A stretch of 64,000 nucleotides of DNA from Cellvibrio sp. UBA7661 (GTDB lineage: Bacteria; Pseudomonadota; Gammaproteobacteria; Pseudomonadales; Cellvibrionaceae), in assembly GCA_002483365.1 (NCBI GenBank), contig DLHT01000003.1, positions 248,001-312,000 of the forward strand. Direction: 5' to 3'. The notes beneath the pieces were generated by a model. That model saw only the letters and a program-made list of their open reading frames with translations. It was not told the origin of the DNA and did no database searches. A program made the position numbers and the translations under genes. Positions 1 through 8,416 of the stretch are shown here, one piece after another. The first letter of the stretch is position 1, and each line of letters opens with the position of its first letter.

Positions 1-1090
1 CCACCCAGGAAGGATTATTACCGGTTGCCTTGCGGTCTGTTGCGGTCAGCGCACCCGTTGCAGGATTTATCGCAAACACCTGCAGGTGATGGGATTTTTG
101 CCCAACCACTGCCAGATAGCGCCCGCTCTCAGCAATCGCAAACGCGCGCGGCTGATGTTCGGTTGTCCATTTACCCAGCGCGCGCAAGCGCCCCGATTGC
201 TGATCCACACTGAAACCAAATAGGCTATTGCTGTTGCGCTCCGATACATACAAAAAATGTTCATCCGGCGTTAAATGAATATCGGCCGCCCAAGGCGTAC
301 TCCCTGCAGGCAAAAGCGAATGCGACTCGCGCAACGTCAACACCCCCGTTGAATGGTCGCGCACAGCAACCTGCACTTGCGCACTTAATTCACTGAGTAC
401 ATAAACGCGCTTTTTTTGTTTGGAAAAAACAAAATGGCGCGGCCCGGAACCTGCCGGTAACTCAAGCGCTGTTGTATGTGGGGTGTCATCACCCAGCCGA
501 AAATAATCCAACCGGTTTTCACCGAGTAACGACACATAAATAAATTGATTTTCAGGGTCCGCGGTTATTTGGTGCGGGTGCGCACCTGTCTTAATTACCT
601 GCGCCTGCGCCGCAGGAATTCCGCTGGAATCCAATGGCTGGATGCTAATGCTATTGCCTCCATAGGAAGCCGACAATAAATAGCGCCCCGCGCGATCAAG
701 ATCGATGTTAGCCATGCTATCGGGCAAAGGGATTGATGTTCGCGCAGTTAAATAACCCGTGTGTGGATTAATATCAAACACTGCAACGCGATAAGGCTCC
801 GAGCGGATCGCGGCATAAAGCAGCCGCTTGTTGTGCGATAAACGCAGCGGTATGACTGCACCGCGCACCGCAAGGGTTTGTTGCAATGCAGCTTTGCCGG
901 TTTGTTCATCCAACCAAAATACAGACAGGCTGTGTGAATCGCTATTGGCGATATAAACCGCTGTTGTTGCAGAGGCTGTTGTTGCTGAGGTTGTTGTTGC
1001 TGAGGCCATTGTGGAAATAGCACAGAACCCAAATAAAAACGAACAAAGTAATAATAAAAATGCCCGGCAACCAAGTCCGGGCACAGGCAT
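1..1090 (-). CDS. Exported seven-bladed beta-propeller lactonase family protein (3' end outside window)
   Basis: The reading frame starts at ATG 1090 and stays open to base 1, so the C-terminus lies outside the window (about 363 codons visible). The N-terminus MPVPGLGCRAFLLLLC continues hydrophobic through about residue 26, a likely signal peptide, followed by an S/A/T-rich spacer. The rest has repeated propeller strands (GAHPHQITADPENQFIYVS, GSGPRHFVFS, DIHLTPDEHFLYVSERNSNS) typical of the lactonase/YbhE family (PF10282). Cytosolic Pgl of this fold hydrolyses 6-phosphogluconolactone; the export signal and the place behind GH28 and GH105 genes suggest a sugar-acid lactone from pectin instead, which is inference. 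It is the last gene of the minus-strand pectin cluster, 31 bp after the GH28 gene. Confidence 0.75.
   Translation of the reverse strand, partial: MPVPGLGCRAFLLLLCSFLFGFCAISTMASATTTSATTASATTAVYIANSDSHSLSVFWLDEQTGKAALQQTLAVRGAVIPLRLSHNKRLLYAAIRSEPYRVAVFDINPHTGYLTARTSIPLPDSMANIDLDRAGRYLLSASYGGNSISIQPLDSSGIPAAQAQVIKTGAHPHQITADPENQFIYVSLLGENRLDYFRLGDDTPHTTALELPAGSGPRHFVFSKQKKRVYVLSELSAQVQVAVRDHSTGVLTLRESHSLLPAGSTPWAADIHLTPDEHFLYVSERNSNSLFGFSVDQQSGRLRALGKWTTEHQPRAFAIAESGRYLAVVGQKSHHLQVFAINPATGALTATDRKATGNNPSWV
963..1007. repeat. 15-bp tandem repeat, 3 units, inside lactonase gene
   Basis: Three consecutive 15-bp units start at 963, 978 and 993 (type GTTGTTGCTGAGGTT, two to three changes between units). 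On the coding strand they encode an S/A/T-rich spacer (SATTT-like units) directly after the signal peptide, a place where copy number could vary without harming the propeller. Confidence 0.8.
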
Positions 1091-1121
1091 CGTCTTTTCA
1101 ACAGCGCCAATAATGGAAGAA

Positions 1122-2513
1122 TTATTCAAAATGCGCCGACAATGTTTGTCCATTGATTTGCAAGTCGGTAAAGGTCACATTTTTCAGGTTGGTAAAATCC
1201 ATAAACTGTTTGGCAGATTTCACCTGGATATTTTTAAACAATACATTTTCCAATGGCTGCACTTGCGGAGCGTGGCTGATAAAAAAAGTATCCACTTTTT
1301 CTGCCACAATATTTTCAAACACAATATCGTGATATTTGGATGGAAAATTTCCGCCCAGATAACCCGCCACATAACTCAGGTCAAACCAGAATAGATATTT
1401 GGCTTCACCGATTTTGGTATTGCGAATGCGCACATGCTCTACACTACCACCGCGATCAAGATTCGCTTTTAAACGGAAAACCGATGAGCCTTTCAAGTAA
1501 GTGTTATCAGTGAAAAAGACATTTTTAATCCCGCCTGACATTTCACTACCCAAGCCCACACCGTCTTCACCATCAAGAATATTATTTCTCACCACCACAT
1601 TTTCACTGGGGCGACCAATGGTGCGGCCATCCAGATCGCGGCCGGATTTAATCACGACCGAATCATCACCGGTGCGGAAATGGTTATCTTCAATCACCAC
1701 CCAGCGACCCGAATCAATATCAATACCGTCATTATTCGGGAACATGCTGTTTACTTTAACCTTGCGCATTTGTGCGTGGTCGGTGTAAACCAAATGATTA
1801 ACCCAGAAAGGAGAATTGATCGCGGTGTAGCCTTCAAGCAGCACCCGTTTTGCATTCACAATCTGGATCAGAGATGGACGCAAAAAATGTCCTTCAGCGA
1901 ATTGGCGTTTTTCCAGTGGCACACCGTCAAAACCCATTTTACGCAGCGCCGCAATATCATCGGCCTGTTGTGTATGCCACGCATGGAATTCACTGTTGGC
2001 ATTACCGTCAATCGTGCCGGTACCGGTGATAGCAACATCGGTGACATTATTGGCATACACCAGTGGTGAATAACCGTAAATTTCTGTGCCTTCCCATCGG
2101 GTAAATACCGCAGGCAAGTAATCTTTTGCCGCTGCACTGAATAACAGGGTTGCGCCTTCTGCTAAATGTAAATTAATAAAACTCTGCAAATGCACAGGCC
2201 CGTTGGACAACCACTTACCGGCAGGGATAATCACTTTGCCACCACCAGCGGCAACAGCAGCGGCAATCGCTTTTTGAATCGCAGGACGGGCATCGCTTGC
2301 GCCATCACTTTTTGCACCAAAGTCGGTAATCACAAAAGTATTCTCGGGAATCTTCGGTGATTCAATTTTTTTAAGAATGACATCCATTTGTTTCCAATCC
2401 GACTTCTTATAAAAATGCGTCGAGGCTTGAGCGCTGGATAGCACAACACATTGCATCAGTAATAAGCAGATACTGATTTTTCGCAGACTGGAGAATAGAG
2501 TAGTTGATAGCAT
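1122..2513 (-). CDS. GH28 family polygalacturonase (pectinase), secreted
   Basis: Predicted to hydrolyse alpha-1,4-galacturonan in the periplasm or outside the cell. The chosen ATG at 2513 has GAGAG 7 bases upstream; a GTG at 2525 is an in-frame alternative. The 463-residue product begins with a signal peptide ending near SSAQAS, then a right-handed beta-helix with GH28 signatures: FGAKSDG near residue 70, NNDGIDIDS (about 260), TGDDSVVIKSG (about 281), GLGSEMSGG (about 320) and RLK (about 347). These correspond to the NxD, DD, GHG-like and RxK active-site motifs. GLGSE in place of GHG is the form I associate with exo-acting bacterial members, so exo-polygalacturonase is the better guess. It follows the GH105 gene on the same strand. 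Confidence 0.9.
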   Translation of the reverse strand: MLSTTLFSSLRKISICLLLMQCVVLSSAQASTHFYKKSDWKQMDVILKKIESPKIPENTFVITDFGAKSDGASDARPAIQKAIAAAVAAGGGKVIIPAGKWLSNGPVHLQSFINLHLAEGATLLFSAAAKDYLPAVFTRWEGTEIYGYSPLVYANNVTDVAITGTGTIDGNANSEFHAWHTQQADDIAALRKMGFDGVPLEKRQFAEGHFLRPSLIQIVNAKRVLLEGYTAINSPFWVNHLVYTDHAQMRKVKVNSMFPNNDGIDIDSGRWVVIEDNHFRTGDDSVVIKSGRDLDGRTIGRPSENVVVRNNILDGEDGVGLGSEMSGGIKNVFFTDNTYLKGSSVFRLKANLDRGGSVEHVRIRNTKIGEAKYLFWFDLSYVAGYLGGNFPSKYHDIVFENIVAEKVDTFFISHAPQVQPLENVLFKNIQVKSAKQFMDFTNLKNVTFTDLQINGQTLSAHFE

Positions 2514-2530
2514 AGTGACTCTCACTTTTT

Positions 2531-2575
2531 ATAAACGTTGCTTTTATAGACGCTGCTTTTATAGACGTTGTTTTT
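2531..2575. repeat. 15-bp tandem repeat, 3 units, between GH105 and GH28 genes
   Basis: Units ATAAACGTTGCTTTT, ATAGACGCTGCTTTT and ATAGACGTTGTTTTT follow each other without gaps. They fill most of the 75-bp spacer between the GH105 stop and the GH28 start. No gene covers them. Confidence 0.85.
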
Positions 2576-2588
2576 TTCGCTAAATGTA

Positions 2589-3791
2589 TTATTTAAATTG
2601 CGCAATTTCGACACCAGCCAAAATAAATGGCCCCAACCCATGAGGGTCATCGGTGCGGATGGCTTCACTGACATAATACTCAAAGGTGCCCGTTCTATAG
2701 GGTTCGTTGCCCAGGCCTGCGCTACCACAGGTATCTTTTAAATGCAGCATGCCCTGACTATCCAATTCAGTATGATTTTTTACGATCCCATCAAAAATAT
2801 TACGTGCGATACCTTTATATTTTTCGGGTAAATAATGTTTGTTGTAACCCTTGGCAAAGGCATAGGCAAACATGGCGCTACCAGAGGTCTCCAAATAATT
2901 ACCATAGCGATCACCCTGATCTGTCACCTGATACCAGAGATGACTTGGGTGTTGCACTTTTAACAAAGCTTCCGACAATTCGTTTAATAACCGGATCAGG
3001 TCTTTGCGTTTGGGATGATTTTTGGGGAAGTAATCAAGCGTATCGACTAACGCCATGGCGTACCAACCCATAGAGCGCGACCAGAAGTGCGGCGATAAAC
3101 CTGTTTCTTTGTTTGCCCATTTTTGCAAGTGACTTTCATCCCAGGCGTGAAACAGCAATCCGGTTTTGGCATCACGGGTTTTGCTTTCAATCAGCAAGAA
3201 CTGGTGTGCAATATCATCAAACGATGCGCTGGATTCTTTGTGCACTTGTGCAAATTGCGCGTAGTAGGGCGCGCCCATATACAAGCCGTCCAACCACATT
3301 TGCCAAGGGTAAATATTTTTGTGCCAGAAACCGCCGCCGGTAGTGCGCGGCTGCCATTGCAATTGCACACGCAAACTTTGCATTGCCGTTAAATAGCGCG
3401 GATCTTTATATTTTTCATAGAGTAAAAATAAAAGTTTGCCGGGATTGATGGAATCAATATTAAATTCCGTTTGGGAGTAACCGTGAATCTTGCCGTTTTT
3501 ATCGATGAGCTGATCGACAAACGTTTTACCGTAGGCGAGATATTTTTCATTGCCGGTTTGTACATAGAGTTTTTGAAAACCGTACAACACCAGTGAATAA
3601 GGATAGCCCCACTCAGGTTCAGTTAACTGCTTGAACTCGCGCATGGTCCAGGCTTCAGGGTGGCGCTGCATAATCGAATTAGCCATTAGCTCGGTAGTCA
3701 CCAACGGCGTTTGTTCTGCTTGTGCTGCACAGCTCACGCTAAGTGCAGCCCCAAAAATAAGAGAAGATACCAACAGAAATATTTTTTTCAT
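2589..3791 (-). CDS. GH105 unsaturated rhamnogalacturonyl/uronyl hydrolase
   Basis: Predicted to remove the unsaturated uronic acid left at the non-reducing end by pectin or rhamnogalacturonan lyases. Start ATG 3791 gives MKKIFLLVSS and a clear signal peptide ending around CAAQAEQ; upstream in-frame codons lack such features. The 400-residue protein has the (alpha/alpha)6 barrel motifs of YteR/YesR-type enzymes: MWLDGLYMGAPYYAQFA, HAWDES with the likely catalytic Asp, and FWSRSMGWYAMALVDTL. It lies between the TonB receptor and GH28 genes on the same strand, fitting a depolymerise-import-trim scheme. A strong hairpin separates it from the receptor gene. Confidence 0.9.
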   Translation of the reverse strand: MKKIFLLVSSLIFGAALSVSCAAQAEQTPLVTTELMANSIMQRHPEAWTMREFKQLTEPEWGYPYSLVLYGFQKLYVQTGNEKYLAYGKTFVDQLIDKNGKIHGYSQTEFNIDSINPGKLLFLLYEKYKDPRYLTAMQSLRVQLQWQPRTTGGGFWHKNIYPWQMWLDGLYMGAPYYAQFAQVHKESSASFDDIAHQFLLIESKTRDAKTGLLFHAWDESHLQKWANKETGLSPHFWSRSMGWYAMALVDTLDYFPKNHPKRKDLIRLLNELSEALLKVQHPSHLWYQVTDQGDRYGNYLETSGSAMFAYAFAKGYNKHYLPEKYKGIARNIFDGIVKNHTELDSQGMLHLKDTCGSAGLGNEPYRTGTFEYYVSEAIRTDDPHGLGPFILAGVEIAQFK

Positions 3792-3858
3792 GGAGAACAC
3801 CACACTCGGAACAGCATCAATACCGCATGCTACGCGGCAGGAATGCTTTAGAGGAAAG

Positions 3859-3892
3859 AACCGGATCATTAATCAACATTAATGATCCGGTT
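3859..3892 (-). terminator. 15-bp perfect hairpin between receptor and GH105 genes
   Basis: AACCGGATCATTAAT (3859-3873) and its exact complement (3878-3892) are separated by the loop CAAC. The U-run after it on the minus strand is weak (CTTTCC), so it may be a partial terminator or an mRNA-stabilising 3' structure that sets receptor expression above that of the downstream enzymes. Confidence 0.55.
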
Positions 3893-3927
3893 ATTGCTGC
3901 TAATGGTACTTATTTGTGGATGACAAC

Positions 3928-6810
3928 TTAGAAGGTCGCGCGAATTCCAAGGCTGATTTCACGGCCAGTGTTATTCACCTCACGCACCAAATCCAAATCG
4001 CCACCTGAGGTGACCGGACCAGTGGTGTAAAGACGCTCGTCTTCTTCTGTCAGGTTAATCACTTCCAGACTGACTTTGACGTTGTCGGTAATGTTGTAGA
4101 ACGCCGACATATCCACGCGGGTTGGACCAGTGGTGTTTTCAGAATAGTTGCGATCACTGCCAGGAATTGAGGTTACGTAATCATCGCGACCATTCACGAC
4201 TACGCGCGCACCAAAGTTTTCACGCTCAAAGTACACACCGTAGTTGTAACTGTTTTCCGATAAACCACTTAATGGACCTTTGATATCACCAGGGTAAGTA
4301 ATTTCAGAATCCACGTAGGTGTAGTTGGCAAACATACCTAAGCCTTCAAAGGTAGAAGGCAAAAAGCTGAACGGTTGTTGATAGGAAATTTCATAACCAT
4401 CCACCGTTGCACCTTCACCATTAACCGGAGTAGAGATGTTCCACTCATCGTTAATGCTTACACCATTAGGATCAAACGTCGGTGAGCTTGGGTTGGTTTG
4501 CGGGAATGCCGTTGCGACAATCGCTTTCAATTCCGGCGACAAGGTGCTCGCCACAGTGTCACTCAAAATAAAGCTATCAATATCTTTGTGGAAGAACGTA
4601 ATCGCCACTACGGATTCTTCCGCAAAATACCATTCAATACCTAAATCAACAGCATCCGCCATTGTTGGCTTAAGACCCGGGTTACCGATATTCAGGTTGC
4701 CATTGATTGGCGTTGCGTTAACAGTCGCGGTCATGCTTGACATATTGGGGCGCGATAAATTTCTGTTGGCACTGAAACGAACCAATACATCATCCACCAC
4801 TTCCAAGGTGGCGTTCACGGAAGGCAACCACTCTTTGTAATCGCTCTCGCGTTTTGAAATTTCGGTTCCGGCAACACCAATAGAAGTCACTTCCGTTTCA
4901 ACATAACGCAAACCGGCATTAACCATTAATGGCATGCCCGCCAATTGCATATTGCGGTTGTATTCGGTGTAGGCACCGGTTGTCGTTTCGGTGACATCGA
5001 AGGTGGTAGGGTCATTCGGATTCAATGTAAATGAGCCTGCGTTATAAGCCGCTTTGGTTGCAGCAAAATCATTCACAATAAAATTCGTCGGGAAACCCGC
5101 AGGTGGATTAATTGCATCGCCATAACCTTTGGACACTTTCGCCAGAGTAGTGGTCAAATTCACCGTAGCTTGAGTGATTGGAAGAATGGTTGCGGTACCT
5201 GAACCGGTATTCACTCTTGCAACAGGATCGGTCAGCGAACCGGCAGTTGGATCGTGGCGCTCGGACGTAATATTGCGGTCATTCCAGATCACACCGGTTT
5301 TGATACTGGATTCATCCAGATCCCAAGTCAAGTCTGCGCGGAAAGTATCGTTCTCACGCTCCACAATATCTTTACGCAATGTCGGCGCAGTGAAGTGATA
5401 ATTCAGTGGATCAGTAATATCAAAACCGTAACTCATTTCCGCAATATCGCCATCGCGGCGGAAATCATAAGCAAAATAGGTTGGATTCAATCCGTTGATC
5501 GCTTTGCGCGTAGGTGCAGCGGCGTTTGCATAACTCGGGTTGAGTGCATCAAGGTTAAAACGATACTGCTCTTCGTCGTGCACCACTGCGGCATTACCAA
5601 ACATCAGATCCAGTTTTAAATTATCAGTAAGGTCAAACTTTCCTGACAACACAACTTGTTCGAATTCGGTATCACTGAATTGTCCACGGCTTTCTACACG
5701 TGGGGTAACACCGGTAAATTCACCGGCAATCGCAACGCGGCCAGCCTCATCCAATACAATATTGGTGGGTGTGATGGATGCAAAGGTATTGCGGAATTGC
5801 GCAAAGAAATTGTATGAAGAGACGGAAGTTTTCAGATCGGATTTCAAATAATCCAACGTAAATTCCATGCGGTCAGTTGGTCTGAACTGGAATGAACCTG
5901 TTACACCGGTACGCTCCTGGTCAGTGTTGAATGAATCCATACGCGGTAAACGCGGGAACAACATGTAATCGAGTTTTTCATTAGCCAATTTGGGATTGTT
6001 TGGATCTAAATCCGGATAGTTGGCCATTGGATCTGGCGTGCCGCCACTGATAGCAACGGTAGAATCATTACCGGCAAAACTTCTGTTGGAGTTATCAAAT
6101 GCCGATGTCCAGCGCACACTGCCAAAACCTTCCTGACGAATATTACGCTCGGATTGCGCAAAACTCACCAATACACCCAATTTATCATCCGCAAAGGTGT
6201 TGCTAAACATACCGACTACGCGCGGGTCATCTTCACCGGTCAGGTTATCAACGGCCATTGATCCGCCAACAACGGCATGCAAGCCCGGATTATCAAAAGG
6301 CTTGGCAGAATAAAGTTCAACCGTCGAGGCAAGGCCACCTTCTTCCAGTGAACCTTTGGCCGATTTATTCAACACAATTTTATTAAATAATTCTGATGCA
6401 AATACGTTGAAGTCAAACGAGCGGCCGCGGTTTACACCGCCAGATGAGTCGAGACCACCGGTGCTTGATGGCACTTCCATTCCATTTAATGTGGTTGCAG
6501 AAAAGCCAGGGCCAAGGCCGCGCACAGTAATATTGCGCCCTTCACCACCTTCGCGGGTAATTGCAACACCGGGAACGCGCTGTAAAGATTCAGCAAGGTT
6601 GAGGTCAGGCATTTTGCCCATGTCTTCTGCGACAATTGCATCGACATTGTTGGCCGAGTTGCGTTTGGTATTCAGCGCATTTGCCAAGCTGGCGCGGAAA
6701 CTACCGGTAACGATAACTTCCTCCACCTCGGAGTCCTGGGCATAACTGGTGATAGGGATCATGCTGGCCGCAATAGCAAACACAAGCGGATTAACTGCAA
6801 ACTTTTTCAT
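3928..6810 (-). CDS. TonB-dependent outer-membrane receptor, likely for pectin oligosaccharides
   Basis: Outer-membrane active transporter that would import galacturonan or rhamnogalacturonan fragments with TonB-ExbBD energy; the substrate is inferred from neighbours. ATG 6810 is chosen because GGAGAG sits 8 bases upstream and the signal peptide MKKFAVNPLVFAIAASM begins there; ATG 6822 is an alternative. After cleavage near SYAQD comes a TonB-box-like EEVIVTG, then the plug (NLAESLQRVPGVAITREGG, RGLGPGFSATTLNGME) and a long beta-barrel ending in the usual terminal Phe (LGIRATF). At about 960 residues it matches the Xanthomonas/Caulobacter-type carbohydrate TonB receptors. It is the first gene of the cluster, with a 656-bp A+T-rich leader region upstream. 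Confidence 0.92.
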   Translation of the reverse strand: MKKFAVNPLVFAIAASMIPITSYAQDSEVEEVIVTGSFRASLANALNTKRNSANNVDAIVAEDMGKMPDLNLAESLQRVPGVAITREGGEGRNITVRGLGPGFSATTLNGMEVPSSTGGLDSSGGVNRGRSFDFNVFASELFNKIVLNKSAKGSLEEGGLASTVELYSAKPFDNPGLHAVVGGSMAVDNLTGEDDPRVVGMFSNTFADDKLGVLVSFAQSERNIRQEGFGSVRWTSAFDNSNRSFAGNDSTVAISGGTPDPMANYPDLDPNNPKLANEKLDYMLFPRLPRMDSFNTDQERTGVTGSFQFRPTDRMEFTLDYLKSDLKTSVSSYNFFAQFRNTFASITPTNIVLDEAGRVAIAGEFTGVTPRVESRGQFSDTEFEQVVLSGKFDLTDNLKLDLMFGNAAVVHDEEQYRFNLDALNPSYANAAAPTRKAINGLNPTYFAYDFRRDGDIAEMSYGFDITDPLNYHFTAPTLRKDIVERENDTFRADLTWDLDESSIKTGVIWNDRNITSERHDPTAGSLTDPVARVNTGSGTATILPITQATVNLTTTLAKVSKGYGDAINPPAGFPTNFIVNDFAATKAAYNAGSFTLNPNDPTTFDVTETTTGAYTEYNRNMQLAGMPLMVNAGLRYVETEVTSIGVAGTEISKRESDYKEWLPSVNATLEVVDDVLVRFSANRNLSRPNMSSMTATVNATPINGNLNIGNPGLKPTMADAVDLGIEWYFAEESVVAITFFHKDIDSFILSDTVASTLSPELKAIVATAFPQTNPSSPTFDPNGVSINDEWNISTPVNGEGATVDGYEISYQQPFSFLPSTFEGLGMFANYTYVDSEITYPGDIKGPLSGLSENSYNYGVYFERENFGARVVVNGRDDYVTSIPGSDRNYSENTTGPTRVDMSAFYNITDNVKVSLEVINLTEEDERLYTTGPVTSGGDLDLVREVNNTGREISLGIRATF

Positions 6811-7181
6811 AGAGCTCTCCATTATTATTACCTGACGTTTTTATTAATTAGATAATCGGTTTTGGTGTAATTTATTAAAAAGAAGCCGTGATCGAGCCAA
6901 ATTTCAGATAGCTTTTTAGTTTTGCTATTTATTGAAATACATTTTTATGCTGATCAAACTTCGTTGCGCAGTCCATAGACCGAGGTAATTACACATTGCC
7001 GATATGCAATTTTTATAACGCTGTATTAATAACTTTTTATTTGCTTTCTATTAAAAGTTTTTAATTAAAAATTTTTTGAATAATTATTTTGAATAAGAAG
7101 TTTAAATAAACTTTTTGTAACCGTTTTTTATAAAATAATACTGCTATAACGCGACAGAAAAAGATTCACTTGTTGCCAAAC
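6811..7181. other. A+T-rich leader region of the TonB receptor gene
   Basis: No gene is seen. The stretch is very A+T rich with many T and A runs and should hold the promoter of the pectin cluster. TGTAACCGTTTTTTATAA near 7116-7134 looks like half of a LacI-type site, but no clear dyad operator was found. Confidence 0.4.
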
Positions 7182-7213
7182 AAAAAACCTGCGCCCCGTT
7201 AGAGAAGCGCAGG
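7182..7213 (-). terminator. Rho-independent terminator
   Basis: Stem CCTGCGC (7213-7207) with GCGCAGG (7194-7188), 12-nt loop, followed by TTTTTT (7187-7182) on the minus strand. It would end either the LysR transcript, which stops at 7467, or the small RNA candidate just upstream of it. Confidence 0.7.
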
Positions 7214-7376
7214 AATTACGCTATGAGTGTAACTGAAACAAACAACAATCACGATCTTTCTGGACGGAGTAGAACCAGCTCGCCGAACCAGAGTGACCGA
7301 CGGAATCGCGATACCTTGCAGTGAAAGCCCTGTGAAACTCGCACAGGATCGCAAATCAGTTACGTTTGATTTTGCG
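7182..7376 (-). ncRNA. Candidate structured small RNA (about 195 nt)
   Basis: In the gap between the LysR gene and the TonB receptor gene the minus strand has a TATAAT at 7387-7382, then successive hairpins (CGCAAA..TTTGCG type near 7350-7376; CCTGTG/CACAGG at 7329-7347; TCTGG/CCAGA near 7258-7292) and ends in a G+C-rich hairpin followed by six Us. No open reading frame of note lies here and it is more G+C-rich than its A+T-rich surroundings. I do not recognise the family: it does not match 6S, SRP, tmRNA or RNase P RNA by eye. The plus strand carries several GGA motifs, so an Rsm-type RNA on the other strand was considered, but no plus-strand terminator is visible. Confidence 0.35.
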
Positions 7377-7466
7377 AGCTAATTATATACAAATCAAACC
7401 AATTGCTATTCACACCTATTTAATTTGTGTATCAAAACTGCCTGATACCGCGGTGCAAACTGGTTA

Positions 7467-8369
7467 TCAATCCATCAACTCCGCCATAAACCCTGGCAAT
7501 ACTTCTTGCAATAAGGTCTCCAGCGCGGGGTTGTGATTATCTTTGCGGTAGCTATAGGCCATCTGCACCGGTTTGGCTGGATGGGTCAACACTTTGCGCA
7601 ACAGCAACCCTTCAAAGTGGAGGCTGCAGGCGGATTTGGGAATTAGCGCGACGCCGATTCCGGACTTCACCAAAGCAAGCATGGTATGGATTTGCGCCAC
7701 GTATTCCACAATCTGTGGCAACACCTCGGCTTGCTGGAAACAACCGGATAACAAATCGTGGAAATAACGCGCTTCGTAGGGGGAATACATCAAAAAAGGC
7801 TTTTCATGGAGGCAGTCCAAACCCGGATGCTCGGGCCACTGGTCCGCCTCTTGCCGGGGAATCGCCAGATAGAGTTCTTCGCTGCCTAGCAGCGCAGTCT
7901 CAAGTTCACCTTCGTGGTTATGCGGGCGAACCAGACCTATATCCAGCACACCGGAATGGAGCGCTTCCAACTGTGCACCTGTCACCAACTCTTTGAGTGT
8001 CAGCGAGACATCCGGTGCCAGCTCGCGCAGGTGGCGTACAATTTCCGGAAGCAATTTATAGCCAAAAGAGGCGGTAAAACCGATCGACAGGGAGCCTTTT
8101 TCACCTTTTGCATTGCGCCTTGCAGTGGCGGCCGCTTCTTCGGCCATCCGCAAAATACGCGCAGCATCGGGGAAAAATGCCTTGCCTGCTGCGGTTAAAC
8201 GCACGGTGCGGCTGGTACGTTCCAGCAGTTGTACGCCGATTTGATGTTCCAGCAGACGTATCTGTCGGCTCAGCGGTGGCTGGGTCATATTGAGCCGCTC
8301 AGCCGCGCGGCTGAAATGCAATTCCTCGGCAACCGCCACAAAGCAGCGCAATTGGCTTATCTCAAACAT
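7467..8369 (-). CDS. LysR-family transcriptional regulator
   Basis: A full-length 300-residue LysR-type regulator. The N-terminal winged helix-turn-helix is clear (LRCFVAVAEELHFSRAAERLNMTQPPLSR reads across residues 7-35), followed by the linker helix and a periplasmic-binding-protein-like effector domain with the usual GVDIGLVRP-like strand. Of the subgroups I know, it most resembles BenM/CatM/AlsR-type regulators of small aromatic or organic acids. The gene runs alone: downstream is the RNA candidate and the pectin cluster, upstream on the same strand an ABC exporter 47 bp away. It may regulate the pectin cluster or the exporter, but nothing in the sequence decides this. Confidence 0.85.
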   Translation of the reverse strand: MFEISQLRCFVAVAEELHFSRAAERLNMTQPPLSRQIRLLEHQIGVQLLERTSRTVRLTAAGKAFFPDAARILRMAEEAAATARRNAKGEKGSLSIGFTASFGYKLLPEIVRHLRELAPDVSLTLKELVTGAQLEALHSGVLDIGLVRPHNHEGELETALLGSEELYLAIPRQEADQWPEHPGLDCLHEKPFLMYSPYEARYFHDLLSGCFQQAEVLPQIVEYVAQIHTMLALVKSGIGVALIPKSACSLHFEGLLLRKVLTHPAKPVQMAYSYRKDNHNPALETLLQEVLPGFMAELMD

Positions 8370-8416
8370 CTATTCATCATCCGTATCAATCACAAAACAC
8401 CAATTCCTTAATGATA

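Noticed and set aside
748..1110. 120-codon minus-strand frame with Gln-rich stretch
   Set aside because: It is another frame of the lactonase gene; the Gln run is the 15-bp tandem repeat read out of frame.
7188..7376. Rsm/Csr-type RNA on the plus strand
   Set aside because: Several GGA motifs are present, but they are not clearly in hairpin loops and no plus-strand terminator follows; the minus strand has better promoter and terminator signals.
7182..7376. 6S, SRP or tmRNA
   Set aside because: None of the known conserved sequence blocks of these RNAs could be found.
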